From assembly GCF_020886695.1 (NCBI RefSeq), contig NZ_AP024485.1, positions 3,353,001 through 3,417,000 on the forward strand: a DNA stretch of 64,000 bases, in the 5' to 3' direction. Origin of the DNA: Pseudodesulfovibrio sediminis (GTDB taxonomy: Bacteria > Desulfobacterota > Desulfovibrionia > Desulfovibrionales > Desulfovibrionaceae). Made by a program: the position numbers and the translations under genes. Below the pieces are notes generated by a model that saw only the letters and a list, made by a program, of their open reading frames with translations, ran no database searches and was not told where the DNA came from. Of the stretch, positions 44,201 through 51,976 are shown piece after piece; position 1 is the first letter of the stretch, and each line of letters opens with the position of its first letter.

Positions 44201-44350
44201 CAGATCGGGCTGCCGTGGTGCTTCGGCTGGCAGATGCCTCATGATGGCAGTGGTGGTGATTCCGCCAATCTGTTGACCCCGTCCGTTGGTGATCCCAACA
44301 CTGGTATCCCTGAAACCAAGGTCTTTGTGGCCAACGTCCACAAGATGTAA
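41294..44350 (+). CDS. fdhA2: cysteine-type periplasmic formate dehydrogenase alpha subunit
   Basis: The 1018-residue protein is a close paralogue of the Sec enzyme at 21033-24080 along its whole length. It has the Tat signal NRRSFLQLTAATVV, the [4Fe-4S] ligands C54-x2-C57-x3-C61 and C91, and cysteine 195 (QARICHSSTVAALAES) in place of selenocysteine. Formate is oxidised to CO2, or CO2 reduced, at a Mo- or W-bis-MGD site. Having both forms lets the cell make formate dehydrogenase with or without selenium, or with different metals. ATG at 41294 follows AAAGGAG. The frame is open to 41144 but this overlaps the small leading gene. Confidence 0.95.
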   Translation: MKVNRRSFLQLTAATVVSTAFGGLGAECVAKAGEMPDRVAALEPKWSKQTTSVCCYCAVGCGLIVNTDLKTKRAINVEGDPDHPINEGATCAKGASIWQLAENGERPKRPLYRAPYSSEWKEVSWEWALDEIAKRVKKTRDASFTEKNAKGQVVNRCNGLASVGSAAIDNEECWTFQAMLRALGLVYVEHQARICHSSTVAALAESFGRGAMTNHWNDIANSDCILVMGSNAAENHPISFKWVTKAMTNGAKLISVDPRFTRTSSKADLYCQIRAGSDIAVLGGMIKYILDNDLIQKDYVVSHTNAPFIVSDKFSFEDGLFSGYHKNREEADYVGAYDKTQWAFEKGADGLPMKDETLKHPRCVYNLLKEHYARYDVDKVVSVSGIDKANLLEFYKLYSATGKPDKAGTIMYAMGWTQHTVGVQYIRTMAMVQLLLGNIGVAGGGVNALRGESNVQGSTDHCLLWHILPGYLATPNAGLKTYTEYVDAKAKPHLEGAKDPKSAAWWQYYPKYMASFLKAMYPEASLDDAYAWLPKAEDGKTYTWLQLFEAMDKKEFSGFFAWGMNPACGGANAGKNRRAMANLDWMVNVNIFDNETGSFWRGPGMDPKTIKTEVFFLPCAVSIEKEGSITNSGRWMQWRYQGPVPRGESKTDGHILTELFDKIRSLYADQGGAFSEPIAQLSVDKWKAHGEFNAHEVAKLINGYFLKDVTIKGKTYKKGTLVPSFAMLQDDGSTCSGNWLYCNSYTENGNMAARRNSEQTPEQEKIGLFSNWSWCWPVNRRIIYNRASCDNTGTPYAPQKPVVSWNGKKWIGDIPDGGWAPGTKYAFIMKPHGHGHIFGPGRQDGPFPEHYEPMETPFKAHELSDQLNNPTALRFAHETLAVADPKYPYVAITYRVTEHWQTGLMTRHTPWLLEAMPQMFVEMSEELAKKKGIENGEKVMVDSIRGKLWAVAMVTKRMHPLKVMGKTVYQIGLPWCFGWQMPHDGSGGDSANLLTPSVGDPNTGIPETKVFVANVHKM

Positions 44351-44360
44351 GGAGAACGTA

Positions 44361-45086
44361 ATGAACGGTAAATCATTCCTCGTTGACCTGACCCGTTGCA
44401 CGGCATGTCGCGGCTGTCAGGTCGCCTGCAAGCAATGGAAGAAGCTCCCGGCAGAGAAAACAACCAATTGGGGCTCATATCAGAATCCCAAGGATTTATC
44501 TGCAGATACGATTCGCCTTGTCCGTTTTTCGGAAGTTGTGGTCGAAGGGAAATTACATTGGGTTTTCTTCCCGGAACAATGTCGCCACTGCGTGGAAGCC
44601 CCGTGCTCCACTGTGCCCGACAATCCCGGAGCAATCCTGCATGACAAGGAAACCGGAGCGGTGGTGTATACAGAACTCACTGCCAAGGAAGATGGGGAGT
44701 CCATTCGCGGATCATGTCCTTATGACATCCCCAGAGTGAACCCCGAAACCGGCGTTGTGACAAAGTGCGACATGTGCATTGATCGGGTCCGTGCTGGCAA
44801 GCTTCCGGCCTGTGTTCAGGCTTGCCCCACCGGCACCATGAACTTCGGTGATCGTGAGGATATGCTCAAGTTGGCAGAAGAACGGCTTGCGGCTGTTCAA
44901 GAGAGGCACCCCCAGGCCATGTTGGTGGACCCGGAAGAAACCAGGGTCATCTACCTCGCTGCCATTGCTCCGGAAAGCTATTATCCATTTCTGGAAGCAG
45001 ATGCGTCCGACGTTCTCCCCGATTCCATGACCAGAAAGCAGCTTCTGGCCAAACTGGGGGCACCCATACGGAATATGCGTTCATAG
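44361..45086 (+). CDS. fdhB2: formate dehydrogenase beta subunit of the Cys-type enzyme
   Basis: A 241-residue four-cluster ferredoxin-like subunit: CTACRGCQVACK, CRHCVEAPC, CPYDIP with CDMCIDRV, and CVQACPTGTM. It is plainly homologous to the fdhB at 20281-21033. No cytochrome gene follows, so this enzyme is probably the two-subunit FdhAB form that gives electrons to a soluble cytochrome c3. ATG at 44361 follows GGAGAACGTA, 10 bases after fdhA2. Confidence 0.94.
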   Translation: MNGKSFLVDLTRCTACRGCQVACKQWKKLPAEKTTNWGSYQNPKDLSADTIRLVRFSEVVVEGKLHWVFFPEQCRHCVEAPCSTVPDNPGAILHDKETGAVVYTELTAKEDGESIRGSCPYDIPRVNPETGVVTKCDMCIDRVRAGKLPACVQACPTGTMNFGDREDMLKLAEERLAAVQERHPQAMLVDPEETRVIYLAAIAPESYYPFLEADASDVLPDSMTRKQLLAKLGAPIRNMRS

Positions 45087-45125
45087 AGCTCACTCTGTCT
45101 TAAGAAGGGGTCTCACCTCCTCTCC

Positions 45126-45157
45126 GTCGGCCCGGCTTTTGTCGGGCCGACTTTTTC
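45126..45157 (+). terminator. terminator of the Cys-fdh operon
   Basis: GTCGGCCCG/CGGGCCGAC, 9 bp, loop GCTTTTGT, followed by TTTTT. Confidence 0.9.
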
Positions 45158-45266
45158 ATGGGGATCGTCGAAAGGTCTCAGTCTGACCTGCTCCCGTGAA
45201 ATAGGTCCACCGACAGTGTGGGTTTTCTGGCGAAATCGACTATCAAAATAGTAGGAGGATTTCGTC

Positions 45267-45533
45267 GTGAAAAGATCAAGGTACACCGAAGAACAAATCG
45301 CCTTTGCTCTGCGCCAAGCCGAGCACGGGACCCCAGTGAAGGAAGTAATCCGCAAAATGGGGATCAGCGAGCAGACCTTCTACCGCTGGAAAAAGAAGTA
45401 CGGAGGTCTCGGCACCAGCGAGCTTCGCCGCCTGAAAATGCTCGAAGACGAAAACCGCAAACTCAAACAAATGGTAGCGGATCTGAGTCTGGACAAAGTC
45501 ATGCTTCAGGACGTGCTGTCAAAAAAGCTTTAA
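45267..45533 (+). CDS. IS3-family transposase OrfA
   Basis: The 88-residue protein (KRSRYTEEQIAFALRQAEHG, TFYRWKKKYGGL) is the helix-turn-helix and leucine-zipper part of an IS3-type transposase. It starts at GTG 45267 with AGGAGG upstream. A slippery A-AAA-AAG (45521-45527), in register with this frame and 10 bases before its stop, allows a -1 shift into OrfB. Confidence 0.9.
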   Translation: MKRSRYTEEQIAFALRQAEHGTPVKEVIRKMGISEQTFYRWKKKYGGLGTSELRRLKMLEDENRKLKQMVADLSLDKVMLQDVLSKKL

Positions 45534-46408
45534 GGCCTGGTCTTCGCAGGGAATTGGTGGATGGCCTTAGAGCCGACTACGATGTGAGCATCCGTCAGGC
45601 ATGCCGTATCGCGCTCATCTCCCGGTCGCTGTATACTTACCAACGAAGGACCGACGATCAGGCCGAGCTCCGCATGAGAATCTGTGAAATCGCCGCTACC
45701 AGGGTCCGTTATGGCTACCGGCGCATCCATGTTTTGCTTCGTCGAGAGGGCTGGGAGATTAACCATAAGCGCGTATATCGCCTCTACAAGGAGGAGGAAC
45801 TATTACTCCGCAGCAAACGTCCCAAACGCATCGTGAGCGCTATGCACCGTGAAAAGGCAGTAAGCGCAACGCGACCTGACGAGGTGTGGTCTATGGACTT
45901 CATGAGCGATGCTCTGTTTGATGGCCGTAGGCTAAGGTTGATGACCGTAGTCGACAACTATACGCGGGAAAGCCTTGCCATTGAGGCTGGACAGGGAATT
46001 ACGGGTGAACACGTGACCGACGTGCTTACCAGGATAGCCCATGGTCGCTCGCTGCCAGCTCGCATCAAGTGCGACAACGGACCGGAATTCACTTCAAAGG
46101 CCTTGGACAAATGGGCCTATGAACACCACGTTGAACTGGACTTTTCCAGGCCGGGAAAGCCTACAGACAACGGATATATTGAATCATTCAACGGTCGCTT
46201 CAGGGACGAATGCCTCAATGTGAACTGGTTCTTGTCTCTGAAGGATGCCCAGCGTAAAGTCGAAGCATGGAGGCAGGACTACAATGTGAGTCGGCCTCAC
46301 TCTTCACTGGGCAACCTGACGCCTGTGGAGTTTGCCATCCATTCCGGGCAATTGCCCGGAATGGATGGGCTGGAAAGACGCCGGGAACTCATACAAGCCC
46401 GGACCTAA
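45521..46408 (+). CDS. IS3-family transposase OrfB (integrase core)
   Basis: This part holds the DDE catalytic domain: D in VWSMDFMSDAL, D in IKCDNGPEFTS and E in YIESFNGRFRDECLN, followed by PHSSLGNLTPVEF. All catalytic residues are intact. It is expressed as an OrfA-OrfB fusion by -1 frameshifting at 45521-45527; free OrfB from the TTG/GTG near 45554 is also possible. Confidence 0.9.
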   Translation, partial: KKALRPGLRRELVDGLRADYDVSIRQACRIALISRSLYTYQRRTDDQAELRMRICEIAATRVRYGYRRIHVLLRREGWEINHKRVYRLYKEEELLLRSKRPKRIVSAMHREKAVSATRPDEVWSMDFMSDALFDGRRLRLMTVVDNYTRESLAIEAGQGITGEHVTDVLTRIAHGRSLPARIKCDNGPEFTSKALDKWAYEHHVELDFSRPGKPTDNGYIESFNGRFRDECLNVNWFLSLKDAQRKVEAWRQDYNVSRPHSSLGNLTPVEFAIHSGQLPGMDGLERRRELIQART

Positions 46409-46449
46409 AACGGGGGCATCTCCAACCGACCCGGAGTCTCTACTCGTAA

Positions 46450-46474
46450 CTGGCCCTAAGATGGGGGACTTTAC
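46450..46474. repeat. solitary IS3-like terminal repeat
   Basis: GGCCCTAAGATGGGGGACTT closely resembles the right end of the adjacent IS (GGACCTAAAACGGGGGCATC) but lies outside it. It looks like the scar of a second, related element and cuts the minus-strand frame that ends at 46471. Confidence 0.5.
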
Positions 46475-46698
46475 AACTTAAAGAGAGTCCCTCTTCTTGA
46501 TATGTTACTGTAGAACATAGCCCAAGAGTATTTAGTTATAGTACCGATTACGTCAATTCTAACGTCCCGTAATGACCTTGTGAATGCTACCGCTTTTTCT
46601 GTGACACCCCAGCGTGAAGTTGCTATAGCACCTGCCAGTCCAAAGAAGCCTCTGCCAAATTTACTAATTCGTTGCACATCTTTCAGAGATTTCGGCAT
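46471..46698 (-). CDS. hypothetical protein, C-terminus probably altered by an IS scar
   Basis: A 75-residue frame starting MPKSLKDVQRISKFGRGFF has an AGGG site and starts 2 bases after the stop of the fragment at 46700, so the two were once an operon. Residues 14-29 (GRGFFGLAGAIATSRW) are hydrophobic. The last codons fall within the solitary IS end at 46450-46474, so the original C-terminus is lost. Family not recognised. Confidence 0.45.
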   Translation of the reverse strand: MPKSLKDVQRISKFGRGFFGLAGAIATSRWGVTEKAVAFTRSLRDVRIDVIGTITKYSWAMFYSNISRRGTLFKL

Positions 46699-46699
46699 G

Positions 46700-46891
46700 T
46701 CAGTTACCCTGTCTCGTTAGCTCGTTAAATATGTTGTACGATAATTCCTTTATCGTATTTATCCTAGGCTTAGCATAAAGGGCTCTGAGCAACGCCATAT
46801 CATACGATGTAATTCCGCGCATTTTATCTGGCTGAAATAGCTGCGAATCCGCTGTGTATTCGACTCCAGGCGGGAAGGGGGGGCAGGTCAT
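46700..46891 (-). pseudogene. C-terminal part of a host gene cut by a Tn7-like end
   Basis: The 63 codons FQPDKMRGITSYDMALLRAL and following resemble the C-terminal end of DUF2927-type secreted metalloprotease-like proteins (RGIxxYDxALLRALY). The readable frame reaches 46891 exactly where the Tn7-like terminal TGTGGG begins at 46892, and no continuation of the N-terminal part is found beyond. The simplest reading is that the element landed within this gene. The family call is tentative; the truncation is clear. Confidence 0.5.
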
Positions 46892-46942
46892 TGTGGGAGA
46901 GTAATAAAGTCGTTAACGGCACACTAAAGTCTTAAACATAAG
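46892..46942 (+). mobile_element. Tn7-like transposon right end (relic)
   Basis: TGTGGGAGAG followed by two TnsB-site-like repeats, AGTAATAAAGTCGTTAAC (46900-46917) and CACTAAAGTCTTAAAC (46922-46937). Canonical Tn7 has TGTGGGCGGACAATAAAGTC TTAAAC in this place with further copies spaced about 20 bp. The tnsA start follows at 46988, as in Tn7. No left end was found. Confidence 0.7.
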
Positions 46943-46987
46943 CCGCTCCTGGCTGCTATTAAAGGTAGTAAAACAGGAACGGCTTTT
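46940..46987 (+). terminator. hairpin before tnsA
   Basis: AAGCCGCTCCTG (46940-46951) pairs with CAGGAACGGCTT (46974-46985; one mismatch) and is followed by TT. Tn7 has a similar hairpin shielding tnsA from outside transcription. Confidence 0.55.
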
Positions 46988-47062
46988 ATGGTCAAACGAC
47001 AGTCTCCCTCCGAGGCAACGCTTCAGCATTGGCTGAAAGAGGGCCGCGGAAGCGGCAGGAGA
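46988..47062 (+). pseudogene. tnsA: truncated tnsA (first 25 codons)
   Basis: MVKRQSPSEATLQHWLKEGR then GSGR is the N-terminus of TnsA, the restriction-enzyme-like endonuclease subunit of Tn7 transposase. The match stops at codon 25, where a deletion joins unrelated sequence; the frame runs on to 47170 without homology. The catalytic domain is absent, so no function remains. Confidence 0.7.
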
Positions 47063-47459
47063 ACCGCGCTCCACCTTCAATTTTGCTGCCGAACTGTCCA
47101 AACAATCGGAACTGCCTCAGCTTGCCCACTGATGTCCATCTTTCTGTCTGTTTTTAATGTGGTCACATAGCACTTTTATTGATCTTTCAACCATTCACTT
47201 GCTGAACTAATAAAAAAAACACTTTCCTTAATATTTTTTTTCCCTATAACAAATGTATTGTGTCAAAAAAGGCATCATGCAATCACTATAGGATACATTC
47301 GTAACATAGTTTTTGTATAGGCGGCAGCCTTCAAGTATGAATTTTCAGTTGTCTCAATCTTCTTGACGGTTGTATCATGGTTGTCATCTTTGGGCTTTGA
47401 GTCTCTGCTGTGGGCCAGAAGAAGCCTGCAGTCTTACCTGCACGCAAAAGGAGAAAGCA
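47063..47459. other. junction and upstream region of the RTX gene
   Basis: Just after the tnsA break a different frame reads FNFAAELSKQSELPQLAH and stops at 47132-47134, perhaps the tail of another deleted gene. From about 47190 the DNA is AT-rich and probably contains the promoter of the RTX gene; no convincing -35/-10 pair stood out. Confidence 0.35.
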
Positions 47460-50400
47460 GTGTCAGATAGTTACAATTCAGATGGTATGAATACCTCATT
47501 TTCTCTTTCCACGGACGCGTCCGCTTCTGGCGGAGGCAATATCCTTTGGGGAACCGAAAACAATGACGTTTTGACCGCGACAGCAGACACAACCTCTGTA
47601 CAGGGACTCGGTGGCGACGACACCTTGTACGGATTCCAAGGAGGAATGCCCACTGCGAGCAACGCGAGCCTTGACGGCGGTGCGGGCAATGACATTGTCT
47701 ACGGCGGTGCCGGAAACGAAATCATCAGCGGAGGGTTCGGGGACGATACCCTTTCTGGCGGAGCTGGAAACGACGTTATTCATGGATTTCAAATCGGCAG
47801 CTCATCCGTGGCCAGTGGCGCGGGCGGAGATATCATGTCCGGCGGGCTTGGAGACGACACACTCTATGGTGGGGCAGGAAGTGATACTTACAAATATGAA
47901 CTGGGTGACGGGAATGACGTCATCCAGGATGACGGGGCAGCCAGTGATGTCGATGTCCTGAAGCTGGGCGAAGGCATTACCAAGGATTCCATCACGATTT
48001 CCCGTGGTTCTATTGAGGATCCCTGGTCCGGAACCATCAATGAAAACTATCTTGTACTTACCTTTGCGGACGGCGGTACAGTTCGCTGGGACGGAAGCGT
48101 TGAGCAGATTCAATTCGCGGATGGCTCTATTTGGACTTCCGACGAGATCTTCAGCGAGTATTTGGCTTCAGCCGCTACCGGCGGCGATGATACCATTGAA
48201 GGGTTTGATGGCAATAACGATAAAATCGTCGGCGGGGCAGGAAACGATTACCTCTCTGGCATGGGCGGTGACGACACTCTGGTCGGCGGTACCGGGAATG
48301 ACACCATGAACGGCGGTGCTGGCAGTGACAGATATGAATACAACCTTGGTGACGGGCAAGACGTCATATACGACTATGCTGAAGAGGGGGAGAGCAATAC
48401 GGTCGTCCTCGGCGAGGGGATAACCAAAGACTCTGTTACTATTTCCAGGTTATCATCCTATTCGAGTGATCTGAAACTCAATTTGGCGGAAGGTGGAAGC
48501 CTCCAGATAACAGAAGGCATCAATACGGTTCTGTTTGCCGACGGGAGCTCCTGGGGCTACGATGAATTGAAGCAACTCTATCTGGATCAGGCCGGAACCG
48601 ACGGTGACGACAGCATCAAGGGGTTCAACGGCAACGATACGTTGGCTGGAGGAAAAGGCAACGACACGCTGAATGGTTCTTACGGAAGTGATATCTACCG
48701 GTATAACCTCGGTGATGGAAACGATATAATCAAGGAGAGCGGTTACTCCTCAAGCGATGTAGACACCCTCGAGCTGGGTGCGGGCATCGAAAAAGAGAGC
48801 GTCACCGTCACCCGTACTTCCCCGTATTCCAGCGACTACATCCTCACGTTTGCCGACGGCGGCTCAGTCCAGGTCAACAGCCGCATGGAACAAATCAGTT
48901 TTGCTGACGGCACGGTTTGGACACAGTCGGACCTGCAGGGGCAGTATTTGGCCAATGCAGGGACTGTTGGTGATGATTACATCCGCGGCTTCGACAGCGA
49001 TGACACTTTGGCTGGCGGCCTGGGGAACGACACTCTAGAGGGACGGAACGGCAGCGACACCTATGTCTACAATCTCGGTGACGGCAACGACACCATCCAG
49101 GATTACGGATACGGCTCCGGTGACGTGGACATCCTTAGCTTCGGCGCGGGCATTACCTTTGATTCCCTGTCGGTGGAAAAACGCGATGAGAATGGAACCC
49201 AGCTGGTGGTCACTCTGGCCGACGGCGGGACTGTCATTCTGGATAACCAGATTGAAATGGTTCAGTTCGCAGATGGGTCTACGGCGACCTATGAAGATAT
49301 CAGGATATTGAGCGAACCCAAAATCATCACCGGCACGGTCGGCGATGATTATCTCAATGCGGAATTTGATACCGATATAGTTGATGGCCTGAGCGGCAAC
49401 GATACTATCTACGGCTATTCCGGAAACAACTCTACCGCCAGCAATGCCGCACTCATGGGCAATGACGGGAATGATGTCATTTATGGCGGCACCGGAACGG
49501 ATATCATATACGGTGGAGCGGGCGAAGACTCTTTGTACGGCAGAGACGGCAACGACCTTATATATGGGTACCAAGGTGCTCCGATTGAGGGCTATTTGCC
49601 TGAAACTAGCGATCCCGACGGCAGCGATTACTTGAACGGCGGCAACGGCAACGACACCCTGATCGGTGGTTTCGGCAACGACACGCTTATGGGCGGCAGC
49701 GGCAATGACGTGCTCATCTCCGCAAGCAATGCCGGAGGTGCCGTGATTGATGTCGATGCCACAATCACTGCGGCCAATGCGTCCTTCAGCCTGAACTCGG
49801 AATCAGTTGCCAGCGGTGCCGGTGGCGACAGCTACCTGAACGGCGGCAACGGCGACGACACCCTGGTTGGCGGTTTGGGCAACGACACCCTCTTTGGCGG
49901 CAACGATGACGACCTCCTGGCCGGAGGGGCCGGCGACGACAAGCTGTTCGGCGGAGATGGCACCGACACCCTGGTCGGTGGTTCCGGCAACGACAAGCTG
50001 TACGGCGGCAGCGGCAATGATGTGCTCATCGCCGGACAGACCGCAAGCAATGCCGGAGGCGCCGTGATTGATGTTGATGCCGCAATCACTGCGGCCAATG
50101 CGTCCTTCAGCCTGAACTCGGAATCAGTTGCCAGCGGTGCCGGTGGCGACAGCTACCTGAACGGCGGCAACGGCGACGACACTCTGGTTGGCGCTTTGGG
50201 CAACGACACCCTCTTTGGCGGCAACGATGATGACCTTCTGGTCGGAGGGGCCGGCGACGACAAGCTGTACGGCGGAGATGGCACCGACACCCTGATCGGT
50301 GGTTCCGGCAACGACAAGCTGTTCGGCGGCAACGGTAATGATGTGCTCATCTCCGGGCAGACCGCAAGCAATGCCGGAGGCGCCGTGATTGATGTCGATG

Positions 50401-51764
50401 CCGCAATCACTGCGGCCAATGCGTCCTTCAGCCTGAACTCGGAATCAGTTGCCAGCGGTGCCGGTGGCGACAGCTACTTGAACGGCGGCAACGGCGAGGA
50501 CACCCTGGTTGGCGGTTTGGGCAACGACACCCTCTTTGGCGGCAACGATGACGACAAACTTTATGGCGGCCAAGGGAACGACGCTCTCTTCGGCGGCACC
50601 GGCAACGACCTCCTGGACGGAGGAGCCGGCGATGACAAGCTGTACGGCGGAGATGGCGCCGACACTCTGAACGGTGGTTCCGGCAACGACAAGCTGTTCG
50701 GCGGCAACGGCAATGATGTGCTCATCTCCGGGCAGACCGCAAGCAATGCCGGAGGCGCCGTGATTGGTGTTGATGCCGCAATCACTGCGGCCAATGCGTC
50801 CTTCAGCCTGAACTCGGAATCAGTTGCCAGCGGTGCCGGTGGCGACAGCTACCTGAACGGCGGCAACGGCGAGGACACCCTGGTTGGCGGTTTGGGCAAC
50901 GACACCCTCTTTGGCGGCAACGATGACGACAAACTTTATGGCGGCCAAGGGAACGACGCTCTCTTCGGCGGCAACGGCAACGACCTCCTGGACGGAGGGG
51001 CCGGCGATGACAAGCTGTACGGCGGAGATGACGCCGACACCCTGATAGGTGGACTTGGCAGCGATACGCTTATGGGCGGTAGCGGCAACGACGTGCTTTA
51101 TGCCAACAAGGAAGTAACCGATCCATGGTCTATGGAATATGATTCTGCCAGCAATTATCTTAATGGCGGCAATGGAAACGACACCCTCCATGGCGCAATT
51201 GGCGATGACACCCTCATCGGCGGCGACGGCAATGACGTACTTTACGGCAATGAAGGCAAAGATGTCCTCTATGGGAATGACGGCAATGATTTGCTGCAAG
51301 GCGAATTTGGTGCCGATCAGTTGTATGGCGGCAATGGTGCCGACACCCTTGTCGGCGGGTATGGCAACGACACCCTGATCGGTGGCATGGGAGATGATGA
51401 GTATCGTTTCGATATGGCAGGCGGTCAAGACACCATCGTAGATAACGGCGGGAATGATAAAGTCGTGTTTGGAAGTGGCATTGAACAGGACGACCTGCTT
51501 TTCTCCAGGAGTAATAATGATCTGACAATAGGCGTTATCGGCTCTACCGACCGCCTGACGATAAATGGTTGGTATACCAGTTCCGATAAACAGGTCGAGT
51601 CGTTTGAACTCAGCGACGGGAGCCTGCTCTTGGCCGGCCAGGTACAGTCCCTAGTGGATGCCATGTCCGCTTACACGCCGAGTTCCGCAGGCGTACTGAC
51701 CATACCTAACGATGTTCTGGATGATTTCCAAAACATCATCACGACCAACTGGCAGAAATCGTAA
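47460..51764 (+). CDS. large RTX calcium-binding protein secreted by type I system
   Basis: The 1434-residue protein begins at GTG 47460 (AGGAG six bases upstream) and has no signal peptide. Residues 20-130 hold GGxGxDxL nonapeptides. About 130-640 has four units of a DGNDVIQD...FADG-x-W pattern, the haemolysin-type calcium-binding-related domain. Residues 650-1240 contain four long repeated modules of glycine/aspartate nonapeptides joined by a SNAGGAVIDVDAAITAANA linker. The C-terminus (about 1300-1434) forms the uncleaved secretion signal. Ca2+ outside the cell would fold the beta-rolls. No enzymatic domain is seen, so an adhesin or S-layer-like role is likelier than a toxin. Confidence 0.9.
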   Translation: MSDSYNSDGMNTSFSLSTDASASGGGNILWGTENNDVLTATADTTSVQGLGGDDTLYGFQGGMPTASNASLDGGAGNDIVYGGAGNEIISGGFGDDTLSGGAGNDVIHGFQIGSSSVASGAGGDIMSGGLGDDTLYGGAGSDTYKYELGDGNDVIQDDGAASDVDVLKLGEGITKDSITISRGSIEDPWSGTINENYLVLTFADGGTVRWDGSVEQIQFADGSIWTSDEIFSEYLASAATGGDDTIEGFDGNNDKIVGGAGNDYLSGMGGDDTLVGGTGNDTMNGGAGSDRYEYNLGDGQDVIYDYAEEGESNTVVLGEGITKDSVTISRLSSYSSDLKLNLAEGGSLQITEGINTVLFADGSSWGYDELKQLYLDQAGTDGDDSIKGFNGNDTLAGGKGNDTLNGSYGSDIYRYNLGDGNDIIKESGYSSSDVDTLELGAGIEKESVTVTRTSPYSSDYILTFADGGSVQVNSRMEQISFADGTVWTQSDLQGQYLANAGTVGDDYIRGFDSDDTLAGGLGNDTLEGRNGSDTYVYNLGDGNDTIQDYGYGSGDVDILSFGAGITFDSLSVEKRDENGTQLVVTLADGGTVILDNQIEMVQFADGSTATYEDIRILSEPKIITGTVGDDYLNAEFDTDIVDGLSGNDTIYGYSGNNSTASNAALMGNDGNDVIYGGTGTDIIYGGAGEDSLYGRDGNDLIYGYQGAPIEGYLPETSDPDGSDYLNGGNGNDTLIGGFGNDTLMGGSGNDVLISASNAGGAVIDVDATITAANASFSLNSESVASGAGGDSYLNGGNGDDTLVGGLGNDTLFGGNDDDLLAGGAGDDKLFGGDGTDTLVGGSGNDKLYGGSGNDVLIAGQTASNAGGAVIDVDAAITAANASFSLNSESVASGAGGDSYLNGGNGDDTLVGALGNDTLFGGNDDDLLVGGAGDDKLYGGDGTDTLIGGSGNDKLFGGNGNDVLISGQTASNAGGAVIDVDAAITAANASFSLNSESVASGAGGDSYLNGGNGEDTLVGGLGNDTLFGGNDDDKLYGGQGNDALFGGTGNDLLDGGAGDDKLYGGDGADTLNGGSGNDKLFGGNGNDVLISGQTASNAGGAVIGVDAAITAANASFSLNSESVASGAGGDSYLNGGNGEDTLVGGLGNDTLFGGNDDDKLYGGQGNDALFGGNGNDLLDGGAGDDKLYGGDDADTLIGGLGSDTLMGGSGNDVLYANKEVTDPWSMEYDSASNYLNGGNGNDTLHGAIGDDTLIGGDGNDVLYGNEGKDVLYGNDGNDLLQGEFGADQLYGGNGADTLVGGYGNDTLIGGMGDDEYRFDMAGGQDTIVDNGGNDKVVFGSGIEQDDLLFSRSNNDLTIGVIGSTDRLTINGWYTSSDKQVESFELSDGSLLLAGQVQSLVDAMSAYTPSSAGVLTIPNDVLDDFQNIITTNWQKS
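49722..51060 (+). repeat. four tandem long modules within the RTX gene
   Basis: Copies of the unit begining GCAAGCAATGCCGGAGG start at 49722, 50043, 50364 and 50739, so the periods are 321, 321 and 375 bp. The longer third period contains two extra nonapeptide repeats (54 bp). The copies are almost identical in DNA, which indicates recent duplication or gene conversion. Confidence 0.9.
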
Positions 51765-51779
51765 GCTCAGTGATTGACA

Positions 51780-51811
51780 AAAGGGGCTGCCCAAGGCGGC
51801 CCCTTTGTTTT
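51780..51811 (+). terminator. terminator between RTX gene and its exporter
   Basis: AAAGGGGCTGCC-CAA-GGCGGCCCCTTT, 12-bp stem with one T-G pair, then GTTTT. It would reduce transcription into the exporter genes, making more RTX protein than transporter. The rest of 51812-51976 shows no feature. Confidence 0.85.
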
Positions 51812-51976
51812 ATCTTCCCACAGACTCTGCAAGTAGACGATTCAAGGTTCACAATTTCAGGGAATTCCCTTAAAAAGTGCGGAATGGTTCGGCGGGCAAC
51901 ATCCTGTTTCTTTCGTGAGAACTCTGCAACACAAGGACATCTGCGCTGCCAATCGGCAGAGCTTAAGGCTATTTGA

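Larger units (their letters stand above)
45184..46424 (+). mobile_element. complete IS3-family insertion sequence (IS407-like group)
   Basis: About 1.24 kb with two overlapping transposase frames. The ends are imperfect inverted repeats: left TGACCTGCTCCCGT...TAGGTCC, right (reverse strand) TGGAGATGCCCCCGT...TAGGTCC. I could not find a clear target-site duplication, so the exact boundaries may be off by a few bases. It stands between the fdh terminator and the accessory region. Confidence 0.85.

Noticed and set aside
49722..51060. CRISPR-like array
   Set aside because: The repeats are 321-375 bp, continuous and coding for RTX modules; there are no short repeats with unique spacers and no cas genes.
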